The position numbers and the translations under genes are program-made. From Roseiarcus sp963758335 (GTDB lineage: Bacteria; Pseudomonadota; Alphaproteobacteria; Rhizobiales; Beijerinckiaceae), in NCBI GenBank assembly GCA_963758335.1, contig CAVWVF010000001.1, forward strand, positions 1,621,530 to 1,685,529: 64,000 bases of DNA, in the 5' to 3' direction. The notes beneath the pieces were generated by a model. It worked only from the letters and a program-made list of their open reading frames with translations. It was not told where the DNA came from and made no database searches. Below, piece by piece: positions 8,652 to 16,782 of the stretch; position 1 is the first letter of the stretch, and each line of letters opens with the position of its first letter.

Positions 8652-10084
8652 GGCGAAGAAGATCGTTGGCGTTTTGACCTCGCGCTTCATTTCACTTCAG
8701 TCAAGGCGTATTTCGGCGCACCGATCACCGTTTGAAATCTGTGTCAGCTCTGTGAGGATCTGTTATTCGTCGACCGCGTTACGGCCTCTGCCGTCGCCCA
8801 AACATCTGTCACTGAGGCGCCACATGCGTATGCTCTCGAATAAGCGGGCCCTTGGCTGGAAGCTACCTAAGTTCTATCTTCTGAAGACTAATGACGAGCC
8901 AGAGGAAATTGAAGTCGTTGATGGCCAACAGAGATTGACAACAATCTTCGATTTTTTCGACAACATTCACCCTCTCTCGGCCAAATCGGCGAAGGAATTC
9001 TGGGGTTCCTATTATTTTGAACTACCTGCGGTGACGTCCGATGCATTTGGCGACTTTGAAATAGAGTATGACGAGATAACCGACGCCAACGAGCGGGAGC
9101 TTAAGGAATTTTTTCAACAACTCCAGCAAGGACTTCCATTAACTAGCAGCGAGGAGCTAAATGCGGTTCACAGCAATTTACGTAATTTCTGCAAGAAGTT
9201 GGCTGAACATGATTTTTTCAAGACTTGTGTGGTTTTTTCGAATAAAAGGTATGCTTTCTTCGATGTGACTGCAAAAGCGGTAGCAATAGAAATAGAGGGG
9301 CTGAACGCTGGCCTTCGCTTTGATGAACTCAAAGAACTTTTCGAGTCTCAGGAAAATTTCTCATCCCGCAGTGAGGTTGCGAAGCGAGTCCAATCGACGT
9401 TAGAATTTCTTAAGAAGTCATTCCAAGGACGAAACGCTGCGTTGCGGAATAGATCGATTGTTCAGTCAGTACTAACACTTGCTGCGCAGATAGTTTCTGC
9501 CGGGCGAAGCGCTGGCTATGAGAATGAATTTGGAAAATTCGTCGAAAAGTTTGTCTCAGAACTTGTTAAACAAGTTGAATTAGGAGTTAAAGCGACCGAC
9601 CTTGACTATATTACATTTCAAAAATCCGTTAACGCAAACGTTCGCGGGGCAGCCCGAACCCGAAACGAGATAATGTTGCGGAAACTGTTTCACACGATGC
9701 CAGCGTTAGCGCAAACTTTTGATCCTGCTGTTATCGCCTCAGCGGGCCCTGGAGAAACGATCGAAAGACTTGCTAGTTCGGTCACTGAACTAATCACGAA
9801 ATTGATTGAGTCCTTTTCGAAAACTTCCGGCCACGATCTATTTAAGGTTACAAACAAGACGATTGCGTCTCATCGTCTTTTGGCAAAGCAAATACGATCT
9901 CATAGCGATTATACGGAATTTGTTGATTCTTGTTACTTTCTCTTCTGGGAAGGTCCGGGGCAGCGCCTTGGCGATAAAACACCGAGTAGCTTTGCTGATA
10001 TCAATGAAGTCCGTGTTGACCTTCGCCATGACGTCGATCACGGGAAGGCCGGTAAGGTTGCGGCCAAACGCAAGAAGATCTCTA

Positions 10085-11138
10085 GAGCGGTATCCGAACG
10101 GATTGAATCGGTTGGGGGATTCCCGAATCGGTTAATTTCTGCTTCGTCATTCACGCTGCGAGAATGGGGGCGGCGGGGTCTTTCCAACGATCTTCGCGAG
10201 CGCGTGGTTGAGGCGGTGGTCTTGGGCGGGTTGTCGCGCAATCAGGCGGCCGCGCATTTCAAAGTGAGCATAGCGAGCGCAGTGCGCTGGGTGAAGCGGT
10301 TCCAAACCACGGGCGAGATTTCGCCGGCGCCTTCTGGCGGCGACCGACGCTCCGGCCGGATCGAGGCGCATCGCGACTATCTGTTGGGCCTGATCCGGCG
10401 CAGCCCGGACATGACGCTGCTCGAGATCCAGGAGCGGCTGATCGCCAATTGCGGCGAGCGCTTTGCGGTCTCTGTGCTGTGGCGTTTCTTCGACCGTCAC
10501 GAGATCACCTTTAAAAAAAACAGCGCATGCCGAGGAACAACAACGCGCGGACGTGCAAAGTCGACGCCGGGAATGGTTCGCGGGGCAGCTCGATCTCGAT
10601 CCGACGAAACTCGTTTTCGTTGACGAGACCGGAGCCTCCACCAATCTCGCGCGCAAAGGCGGACGTTGCCGGCGCGGGCGCCGCTTGCGGGCGGCCATCC
10701 CGCACAGTCACTACAAAACGGTGACTTTGGTCGCCGGCCTTCGCCTTCGCGGCCTGACGGCGGCAAAGACTTTCGATGGACCGATCAACGCCGCCCTGTT
10801 CGAGGATTGGCTGGAGACATGCCTCGTCCCCACGCTCTCGCCCGGCGAGATCGTCGTCATGGACAATCTCCCGGCTCACAAGGGGCCGCGGGTCGAGCAA
10901 CTCATCAAGGCGGCGGGCGCGGAGTTGCGATATCTCCCAGCCTACAGTCCTGATATGAACCCCATCGAAAAAGCCTTCTCCAAGCTCAAAGCCTTCCTGC
11001 GCAAAATCGCCGAACGGACCGTCGCGGGCCTCATGCGCGCCCTCGAAACCTGCGCCGAAATCTTCAAGCCCTCGCAATGTACAAATTACTTCAAATCCTG
11101 TGGTTATGAGCACGATACAGGATGATCGGATTCCGCTC
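10085..11138 (+). mobile_element. IS630-family insertion sequence, copy 1
   Basis: The element is bounded by inverted ends, left GAGCGGTATCCGAACGG and right (reverse complement) GAGCGGAATCCGATCAT. It is flanked by TA at 10083-10084 and 11139-11140, the target duplication expected for IS630/Tc1-mariner relatives. It is 1054 bp long and lies in the DUF262 gene. The second copy in the window (44961-46019) is 5 bp longer. The missing bases here remove the transposase start codon, so this copy is probably not autonomous. Confidence 0.88.
10177..11125 (+). pseudogene. IS630-family transposase, start codon deleted
   Basis: The first reading frame encodes the helix-turn-helix part ('LSNDLRERVVEAVVLGG', 'SRNQAAAHFKVSIASAVRWVKRF'). 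The second, from the A8 run at 10513-10520, encodes the DDE domain with Asp in 'FVDETGAS', Asp in 'VVMDNLPAHKG' and Glu in 'SPDMNPIEKAFSKLK'. A +1 frame change, or slippage on the A-run, would join them. Compared with copy 2, five bases including the ATG are absent just before 'GLSNDL', so the N-terminal frame is fused to the upstream DUF262 gene. The C-terminus ends 'SCGYEHDTG' at 11125. Confidence 0.8.
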
Positions 11139-11339
11139 TAAGTCCTTCGCGCGATATGCCGGCGTGGGTCACCCGAAACAATCGCTCCTGAAAAATTCGT
11201 CATTTCCCAGACAAACCTGCTGTCTGCTCTTGAGAGGGACCTGAGGGACCTCCAAAAAACGCTGCACAGCTGAGGAAATACATCAAGCTTCCGCCCGCAT
11301 TTCCGCAAGTCAAGGCGTCAAAGGGCAAGCCGTGCCTCG

Positions 11340-11460
11340 GCGCGCGTTCCTGTTTCCGCGAATCCAATTCCCTGTTCGGGCGAATTCGGTCCCTGTTCCG
11401 ACGGATTCAATCCCTGCTCCTGCCCTGTTCCTTTATTCGAATTCCCTGTTCCCCGTTCCT
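11340..11460. repeat. Short degenerate direct repeats, core CCCTGTTC
   Basis: CCCTGTTC occurs at about 11370, 11391, 11423 and 11444, with a variant CCCTGCTC near 11412. Most copies are preceded by AATTC or GATTC-like sequence, giving units of about 20-30 bp. No gene is supported between 11274 and 12191. The repeats translate in places into EQG- or PEQG-like low-complexity peptides, but I see no conserved protein. Confidence 0.5.
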
Positions 11461-11977
11461 TGCATGTGGCCGTCGTGCGTTCGCCGCTGCTCGCCAGAGC
11501 TTCGTCTGACGCGCGGCGACGCCCGCTTGGCGCCGCTTGCCCTTGGTCAATCGACGCGCCTGCGCGCGGCCGGAAAAAGGCGCGCTTCCCTCCGAGTGAG
11601 AACAAATAGTGCACATACGGTGGAATCGGTGCTATGCTTCATTTTTCGTCGGGGGATCGCCCGATGGGCGACGGAACCGATTGCGTCTCGCCGAGCAAGC
11701 TGGGCGCGCGCGGCCGGTCGACCGGCGCGAAAGTTGGGGAGCCGCGCGGATGAGCGTTCGGCTTGGCCGCGACCAAGCGCCGTCGCGGAAAGTCGGCCGG
11801 CAAATGGAAAGGTCCGAGGGTCGGCTGGAAATGTCGCCGCAAGGCATTGAAAAGGTTCAATTCGGCGATGGATACGGCGCCACGAAGGGCGGGATGAAAC
11901 CAAGCAATAAGACCCGCCGCGGGTCGATCGGAGCGGGCAGCGCCGGCAAGACCGTCTCTTTGAGCGCGCCCTCCGCC

Positions 11978-12153
11978 GTCATGGCCGGGCTCGTCCCGGC
12001 CATCCACGCGGTCGCGCAACAAGAATCGCCTCAGAATTTAGTGCCTGCAAGCGCAAGGTATTGCAACTACAGGACGCTGGTAAGTTCTGCGGAATATTCG
12101 CGGCCTTTGGTGTGCCGAACCGCGTGGATGGCCGGGACAAGCCCGGCCATGAC
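11978..12153. repeat. Inverted pair of 'MAGLVPAIHAV'-type repeats
   Basis: A ~34-bp motif beginning CGTCATGGCCGGGCTCGTCC at about 11978 recurs in inverted orientation, with one mismatch, at about 12120-12153. Frames across it give the familiar artefact peptide MAGLVPAIHAV, seen in many alphaproteobacterial genomes. It is an extragenic repeat, not a gene. Confidence 0.7.
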
Positions 12154-12191
12154 GCGATCTCCCTGGCCCGGGAATTTGCCCCGTTCATCGC

Positions 12192-13927
12192 GTAATCGGG
12201 GCAAATTTCCGGGCGGAAGGGGGGGAGTCAAGCGTCGGAAAGTATGATTCAAGCTGGGGATGTCCGTTGATTCGGGTGATCCGCTTGAGCGCATGACGCC
12301 GGCCGAGCTCATCGGCCTGGTTCGCACTTTGATTGGCGAAGTGACCCGCTTTCAGGCGGAGTACGAGAAGGTGAGCGGGGCGTTGGCCAAGCTGAGGGTC
12401 GAGCATCAGGCGGTCAAGGACGAACTGGCGCGATTGAAGAAACTGCCGCCGCGGCCGCCGCAGAAACCCTCGGGGATGGACAAGGCGACGGACCGACCGG
12501 ATTCGCAAGCGAACGCGCCCAAGGGCGGGCGGTCGACGCAGCGGCGCGGCAGCAACCTGGACAAGCTGACGGTCACGCAAACCATCGAGGTGAAGGTCGA
12601 CGCGCCAGCGGGTTCCCGCCACAAGGGCTACGAAGAGATCGTCGTTCAGGACTTGGTTCTGAATCCTTTGGTGACCCGCTATCGGCGCGAGCGCTGGCAA
12701 ACGCCGGATGGGAAGACTCTGATCGCGCCGCTCGATCCCGGGATCGTCGGTGGCTATGGCCCGCATCTTCAGCGCCTGATCTTGATGCTGCACTTTCAGG
12801 GACAGATGACCTGCGAGCGGATTCTGGCGCTGCTGAACGGCGTCGGCGTGGTGATTTCGAAACGCCAGGTGGTGCGCCTGCTGGCCGCCAAGCTCGAGAC
12901 GTTCCGCGCTGAGGACGCCGAGGTGCTGAAGACCGGATTGAGCAGCGCTTCCTTCGTCACGGTCGACGACACCGGCGCCCGCCATCGAGGCAAGAGCGGC
13001 GTGACGACCCAGATCGGTTCCGACAGCTTCACCACGTTTCGAACCGGCCCGAGCAAGTCCCGCCTGGCGTTCCTGCGCAATCTCCTGGGCGGCGCGGCCT
13101 CTTACGTGGTCAACGAGGCGGCGCTCGTCTACATGCGGGCTTGCAATCTGAGCCTCAGCCTCATCGACACGCTCGCGGGCCATCCGACGCGGCTTTTTGC
13201 GTCTCACGAAGACTGGACGAGCCATCTGAACGCGCTCGGATTCGCCGATCTCAGGATCACCCCCGATCCGGTGCGGGTCGCCAGCGAGGGTGCTCTGTGG
13301 GGCGCCGTTCGCGAGCAAGGCCTGCTCGGCCAAGCCATCGTCGTGTCAGACGGCGCCGGCCAGTTCCGCGTCGGCGAACACGCCTTGTGCTGCGTGCACG
13401 CCGAACGCCTGGTCCACAAGCTCATCCCCGCCAACGACAAGCAGCGCAACGCGATCGAGGTCGCACGGCGCATGATCTGGTGGTTCTATCGCGCCTTAAA
13501 AGAATACAAGCTCGCCCCGAGCCTCGAGAAAGCCGAGCGTTTGCGGGCGCAGTTCGACCGCATCTTCAACCGCTCCAGAACCGGCTACGCCACCCTCGAC
13601 AGCCTGCTCAGGCGCCTCTTTCGCCTCAAGGACGATCTCTTGCGCGTCCTCGACCATCCCCATATTCCGCTGCACACCAACGCCTCGGAAAACGACATCC
13701 GCGTCTTCGTCACCAAGCGCAAAATCTCCGGCGGGACCCTCAGCGACAGAGGCCGCGACGCCCGCGACGTCATGCTCGGGCTCGCCAAGACCTGCAGGAA
13801 GCTCAAAATCCCCTTCTTCGACTATCTCGCCGCTCGCCTCGCCATTCCAGGCCCCGAAATCCCCGATCTCGCAACTCTCGTCAGGCCCGCCCCAAGCTAA
13901 CGCCGCCCGGAAATTCGCCACGGTTAC
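12192..13927 (+). mobile_element. IS66-type element with a single transposase gene
   Basis: Imperfect ~25-bp terminal inverted repeats (left GTAATCGGGGCAAATTTCCG..., right complement GTAACCGTGGCGAATTTCCG...) bracket one transposase gene. A 9-bp direct repeat GTTCATCGC lies immediately outside, at 12183-12191 and 13928-13936. This fits the 8-bp target duplication of IS66 plus one coincident base. No tnpA/tnpB accessory genes are present, so it belongs to the shorter single-ORF type of this family. Confidence 0.82.
12260..13900 (+). CDS. IS66-family transposase
   Basis: This 546-residue protein starts MSVDSGDPLERMTPAELIGL. An N-terminal coiled coil (residues ~15-60) is followed by a basic Pro-rich stretch and a central domain with 'GPHLQRLILMLHFQGQMTCERILALLNG'. 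The DDE catalytic region contains 'FVTVDDTGARHRGKSG', with Asp, and later 'IVVSDGAGQF' and the C-terminal 'LHTNASENDIRVFVTKRKISGG', with the conserved Glu in SEND. The gene is uninterrupted, and the element has intact ends, so this copy may still be active. Confidence 0.9.
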   Translation: MSVDSGDPLERMTPAELIGLVRTLIGEVTRFQAEYEKVSGALAKLRVEHQAVKDELARLKKLPPRPPQKPSGMDKATDRPDSQANAPKGGRSTQRRGSNLDKLTVTQTIEVKVDAPAGSRHKGYEEIVVQDLVLNPLVTRYRRERWQTPDGKTLIAPLDPGIVGGYGPHLQRLILMLHFQGQMTCERILALLNGVGVVISKRQVVRLLAAKLETFRAEDAEVLKTGLSSASFVTVDDTGARHRGKSGVTTQIGSDSFTTFRTGPSKSRLAFLRNLLGGAASYVVNEAALVYMRACNLSLSLIDTLAGHPTRLFASHEDWTSHLNALGFADLRITPDPVRVASEGALWGAVREQGLLGQAIVVSDGAGQFRVGEHALCCVHAERLVHKLIPANDKQRNAIEVARRMIWWFYRALKEYKLAPSLEKAERLRAQFDRIFNRSRTGYATLDSLLRRLFRLKDDLLRVLDHPHIPLHTNASENDIRVFVTKRKISGGTLSDRGRDARDVMLGLAKTCRKLKIPFFDYLAARLAIPGPEIPDLATLVRPAPS

Positions 13928-14047
13928 GTTCATCGCTTCATCGCACTCTAACTCATTGAAAAGGCTCAAAACGGCAATGGGCGGCTCTTGTAAGAAGTTG
14001 GCATGGATGAGGCGGCGGCGCCGCGTCCGCTTGGGGTCGGCGCCGCC

Positions 14048-15853
14048 TCAACTGTCCATCTTCAAGGCCTGGATGAACGCCTCCTGCGGGATCTCCACCC
14101 TGCCGAACTGGCGCATCTTCTTCTTGCCGGCCTTCTGCTTCTCGAGCAGCTTGCGCTTGCGGGTGGCGTCGCCGCCGTAGCATTTTGCCGTGACGTCCTT
14201 GCGCAGGGCCCGGATCGTCTCGCGGGCGATGATCTTGGCTCCGATCGCCGCCTGGACCGGGATCTGGAACATGTGCGGCGGGATGAGGTCCTTGAGCTTC
14301 TCGACCATCGCCCGCCCGCGGGCTTCCGCCCGGTCGCGGTGGACGAGCATCGAGAGCGCGTCGACCGGTTCGCCATTGACCAGGATCGACATCTTCACAA
14401 GGTCGCCCGGCCGGTGGTCGGCGAGCGAATAGTCGAACGAGGCGTAGCCCTTCGAGATCGATTTCAGGCGATCGTAGAAGTCGAACACGACTTCGTTCAG
14501 CGGCAGCTCGTAGACCACCATCGCACGTTTTCCCACGTAGTTGAGGTCGACCTGAATGCCCCGCCGGTCCTGGCAGAGCTTCAGGATCGCGCCGAGATAG
14601 TCGTCGGGGGTCAGGATCGTCGCCTTGATCCACGGCTCCCGAATCTCGGCGATCTTGACCGGGTCCGGCATGTCGGCCGGGTTGTGCAGCTCGATCTCGG
14701 TCTTGTCGGTGAGCGCGATCTTGTAGATGACCGAGGGGGCGGTGGCGATCAGGTCGAGGTTGAACTCCCGCTCGAGCCGCTCCTGGACGATCTCGAGGTG
14801 TAAGAGTCCCAAGAATCCGCAGCGGAAGCCGAAGCCGAGCGCGGCAGAAGTCTCCATCTCGTAGGAGAAGCTCGCGTCGTTAAGCCGCAGCCTGCCCATT
14901 GCGGCGCGGAGCGCCTCGAAGTCGGCCGCGTCGCTCGGGAAGAGGCCGCAGAAGACGACCGGCTGGGCCGGCTTGAAGCCGGGCAGCGCCTCGGCCGTCG
15001 GGCGCCGGTCGTCGGTGATCGTGTCGCCGACGCGGGTATCGGCCACCTGCTTGATCTGGGCGGTGATGTAGCCGACCTCGCCGGGGCCGAGCCTGTCGGT
15101 CTCGGTCATCTTGGGGCGGAACACGCCGAGGCGGTCGACATCGTAAGCCGCGCCCGACCCCATCATGCGGATGCGCATGCCCTTCCGGAAAAAGCCGTCG
15201 ACGACGCGCACCAGCACGACGACGCCGAGATAGGCGTCGTACCAGGAATCGACGAGCAGCGCCTTGAGCGGCGCCGTCCCGTCGCCCTTCGGCGGAGGCA
15301 GGCGACCGACGATCGCCTCGAGCACGAGATCGACATTCATGCCCGTCTTGGCCGAGATCGGCACCGCCTCCGAGGCGTCGAGGCCGATGACGTCCTCGAT
15401 TTGCTCCTTGATCCGGTCGGGCTCGGCCGCCGGCAGGTCGATCTTGTTCAGGACCGGCATGATCTCGTGCCCCGCGTCGAGCGCGTGATAGACGTTGGCG
15501 AGCGTCTGCGCCTCGACCCCCTGGCTCGCGTCGACCACGAGGAGCGACCCCTCGCAGGCGGCTAGCGAGCGCGACACTTCATAGGCGAAGTCGACGTGGC
15601 CCGGCGTGTCCATCAGGTTGAGGATGTAGGACTTGCCGTCCCTGGCGCGGTATTCGAGCCGGACGGTGTTGGCCTTGATGGTGATGCCGCGCTCGCGCTC
15701 GATGTCCATCGAATCGAGCACCTGCTCGACCATCTCGCGCTCGGCCATGGTCCCCGTCTGCTGGATCAGCCGGTCGGCGAGCGTCGACTTGCCGTGGTCG
15801 ATATGCGCGATGATCGCGAAGTTGCGGATGTTCTCGATCGAATGGGCGGTCAT
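14048..15853 (-). CDS. lepA: Elongation factor 4 (LepA) GTPase
   Basis: This 601-residue protein starts at ATG 15853 (MTAHSIENIRNFAIIAHIDH). Longer frames upstream lack similarity and are not used. The GTPase domain shows G1 AHIDHGKST (residues 16-24), G3 DTPGH (82-86) and G4 NKID near residue 134. The EF-G-like domains II, III and V follow. The LepA-specific C-terminal domain ends with 'GDATRKRKLLEKQKAGKKKMRQFG'. The length is the usual ~600. LepA binds the ribosome and back-translocates or rescues stalled complexes. The gene is divergent from the ATP synthase operon, with about 370 bases between the two starts. Confidence 0.97.
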   Translation of the reverse strand: MTAHSIENIRNFAIIAHIDHGKSTLADRLIQQTGTMAEREMVEQVLDSMDIERERGITIKANTVRLEYRARDGKSYILNLMDTPGHVDFAYEVSRSLAACEGSLLVVDASQGVEAQTLANVYHALDAGHEIMPVLNKIDLPAAEPDRIKEQIEDVIGLDASEAVPISAKTGMNVDLVLEAIVGRLPPPKGDGTAPLKALLVDSWYDAYLGVVVLVRVVDGFFRKGMRIRMMGSGAAYDVDRLGVFRPKMTETDRLGPGEVGYITAQIKQVADTRVGDTITDDRRPTAEALPGFKPAQPVVFCGLFPSDAADFEALRAAMGRLRLNDASFSYEMETSAALGFGFRCGFLGLLHLEIVQERLEREFNLDLIATAPSVIYKIALTDKTEIELHNPADMPDPVKIAEIREPWIKATILTPDDYLGAILKLCQDRRGIQVDLNYVGKRAMVVYELPLNEVVFDFYDRLKSISKGYASFDYSLADHRPGDLVKMSILVNGEPVDALSMLVHRDRAEARGRAMVEKLKDLIPPHMFQIPVQAAIGAKIIARETIRALRKDVTAKCYGGDATRKRKLLEKQKAGKKKMRQFGRVEIPQEAFIQALKMDS

Positions 15854-16221
15854 GGGCGGCGGGGATAGCAGGGCGGCGGCGCGAAAGAAACCTTTGCGTG
15901 AGACGGGGCCTGCCCTCACTTTTCGCCGCCCGGACCCAGCGACGGTTCGTCCTTTATCTGGCGAAGCCGGAGATGGCGTCATGCGAAGCGTCTCGGCTGG
16001 CGCCCATCGAGGGCCTTTTCGCATTTGGTCGAGGTCCCCGGATTCCGGCGGTTTCGCGGGTTGCGCCCCGAAAAGTCCTATGTTAGGCAACGCCCGTCTT
16101 TGGGGTCGGACCGGCCCGCGCGCTCTTGTTTCGCGAAGCGGAATCCTCACGAATTCCGGGGGTTGGCGACGGTCGAGAGGCTTCGCCGCACGCTTCTCGG
16201 CGCCTTCTGAGGTTACGAGCT
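15854..16221. other. Divergent intergenic region between lepA and atpH
   Basis: These 368 bases hold the start regions of both lepA (leftward) and the ATP synthase operon (rightward). I see no convincing coding frame, tRNA or strong -35/-10 pair. Promoters for both units are expected here from position alone. Confidence 0.5.
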
Positions 16222-16782
16222 TTGGCACAAGACACACTCGTTTCCGGCGTCGCCGGCCGTTACGCATCGGCCCTCTTTTCGTTCGCCCAGGACGACCGCC
16301 AGACGGACGCCGTCGCCCAGTCTCTGGCCAAGCTCGACGCGCTCATCGCCGCGAGCCCCGACCTCGAGCGGCTCGTCCGCAGCCCCGTCTTCTCCGCCGG
16401 CGACCAGCTCAAAGGGCTGAACGCCATTCTTGCCAGGGCAGGCATTGCCGGAATCGCCGCCAATTTCGTCCGCCTCGTCACGGTCAAGCGCCGCCTGTTC
16501 GCCATCCGCGGCATGATCGCGGACTACCGCAAGCTCTACGACGCGAGTCGCGGCGTCACGCACGCCGAGGTCACCAGCGCAATCGCGCTCTCCGACGCGA
16601 ATCTCGCGGCGCTCAAAGATCAGCTGAAGGCCGCCTCGGGCGGCCGGGAAGTCGATCTCGACGTCAAGGTCGACCCCTCGATCATCGGCGGCCTGATCGT
16701 CAAGCTCGGCTCGCGCATGGTCGACGGCTCGCTCAAGACCAAGCTCAACGCAATTCGCCTAGCCATGAAAGAGGTCGGCTGA
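16222..16782 (+). CDS. atpH: ATP synthase F1 delta subunit
   Basis: This is a 186-residue protein. I chose TTG 16222 because the product then begins (M)AQDTLVSGVAGRYASALF, the expected N-terminus of alphaproteobacterial delta subunits, with GAGG about 10 bases upstream. An upstream ATG at 16126 would add 32 unrelated residues. Conserved features include 'GRYASALF' and the C-terminal 'DPSIIGGLIVKLGSRMVDGSLKTKL'. Delta forms the top of the peripheral stalk, linking F1 alpha to the b subunits. Its stop codon overlaps the atpA start (TGATG at 16780-16784), so the two are translationally coupled. Confidence 0.95.
   Translation: MAQDTLVSGVAGRYASALFSFAQDDRQTDAVAQSLAKLDALIAASPDLERLVRSPVFSAGDQLKGLNAILARAGIAGIAANFVRLVTVKRRLFAIRGMIADYRKLYDASRGVTHAEVTSAIALSDANLAALKDQLKAASGGREVDLDVKVDPSIIGGLIVKLGSRMVDGSLKTKLNAIRLAMKEVG

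Larger units (their letters stand above)
8824..11273 (+). pseudogene. GmrSD/DUF262-type restriction protein, 5'-truncated and split by IS630
   Basis: The recognisable part starts near ATG 8824 and soon reaches 'LGWKLPKFYLLK' and 'EVVDGQQRLTTIFDFF'. DGQQRLTT is the ParB/Srx-like signature of DUF262 (GmrS-type NTPase of type IV restriction systems). The usual first 40-60 residues are missing. The body runs to 'KAGKVAAKRKKIS' at 10083, where an IS630 element is inserted at TA. After the element, 'KSFARYAGVGHPKQSLL' continues in frame once the IS and one TA are removed. A further 1-base shift near 11190 leads to the tail 'FVISQTNLLSALERDLRDLQKTLHS' and stop 11271-11273. Base composition is clearly more AT-rich than the neighbours, which suggests horizontal acquisition. 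It is non-functional as written. Confidence 0.78.

Noticed and set aside
11340..11460. Possible CRISPR array
   Set aside because: Repeat units are short, degenerate and irregularly spaced, and no cas genes are present.
11609..12247. 212-codon ORF across the MAGLVPAIHAV repeats
   Set aside because: It runs through extragenic repeats and shows no conserved domain.
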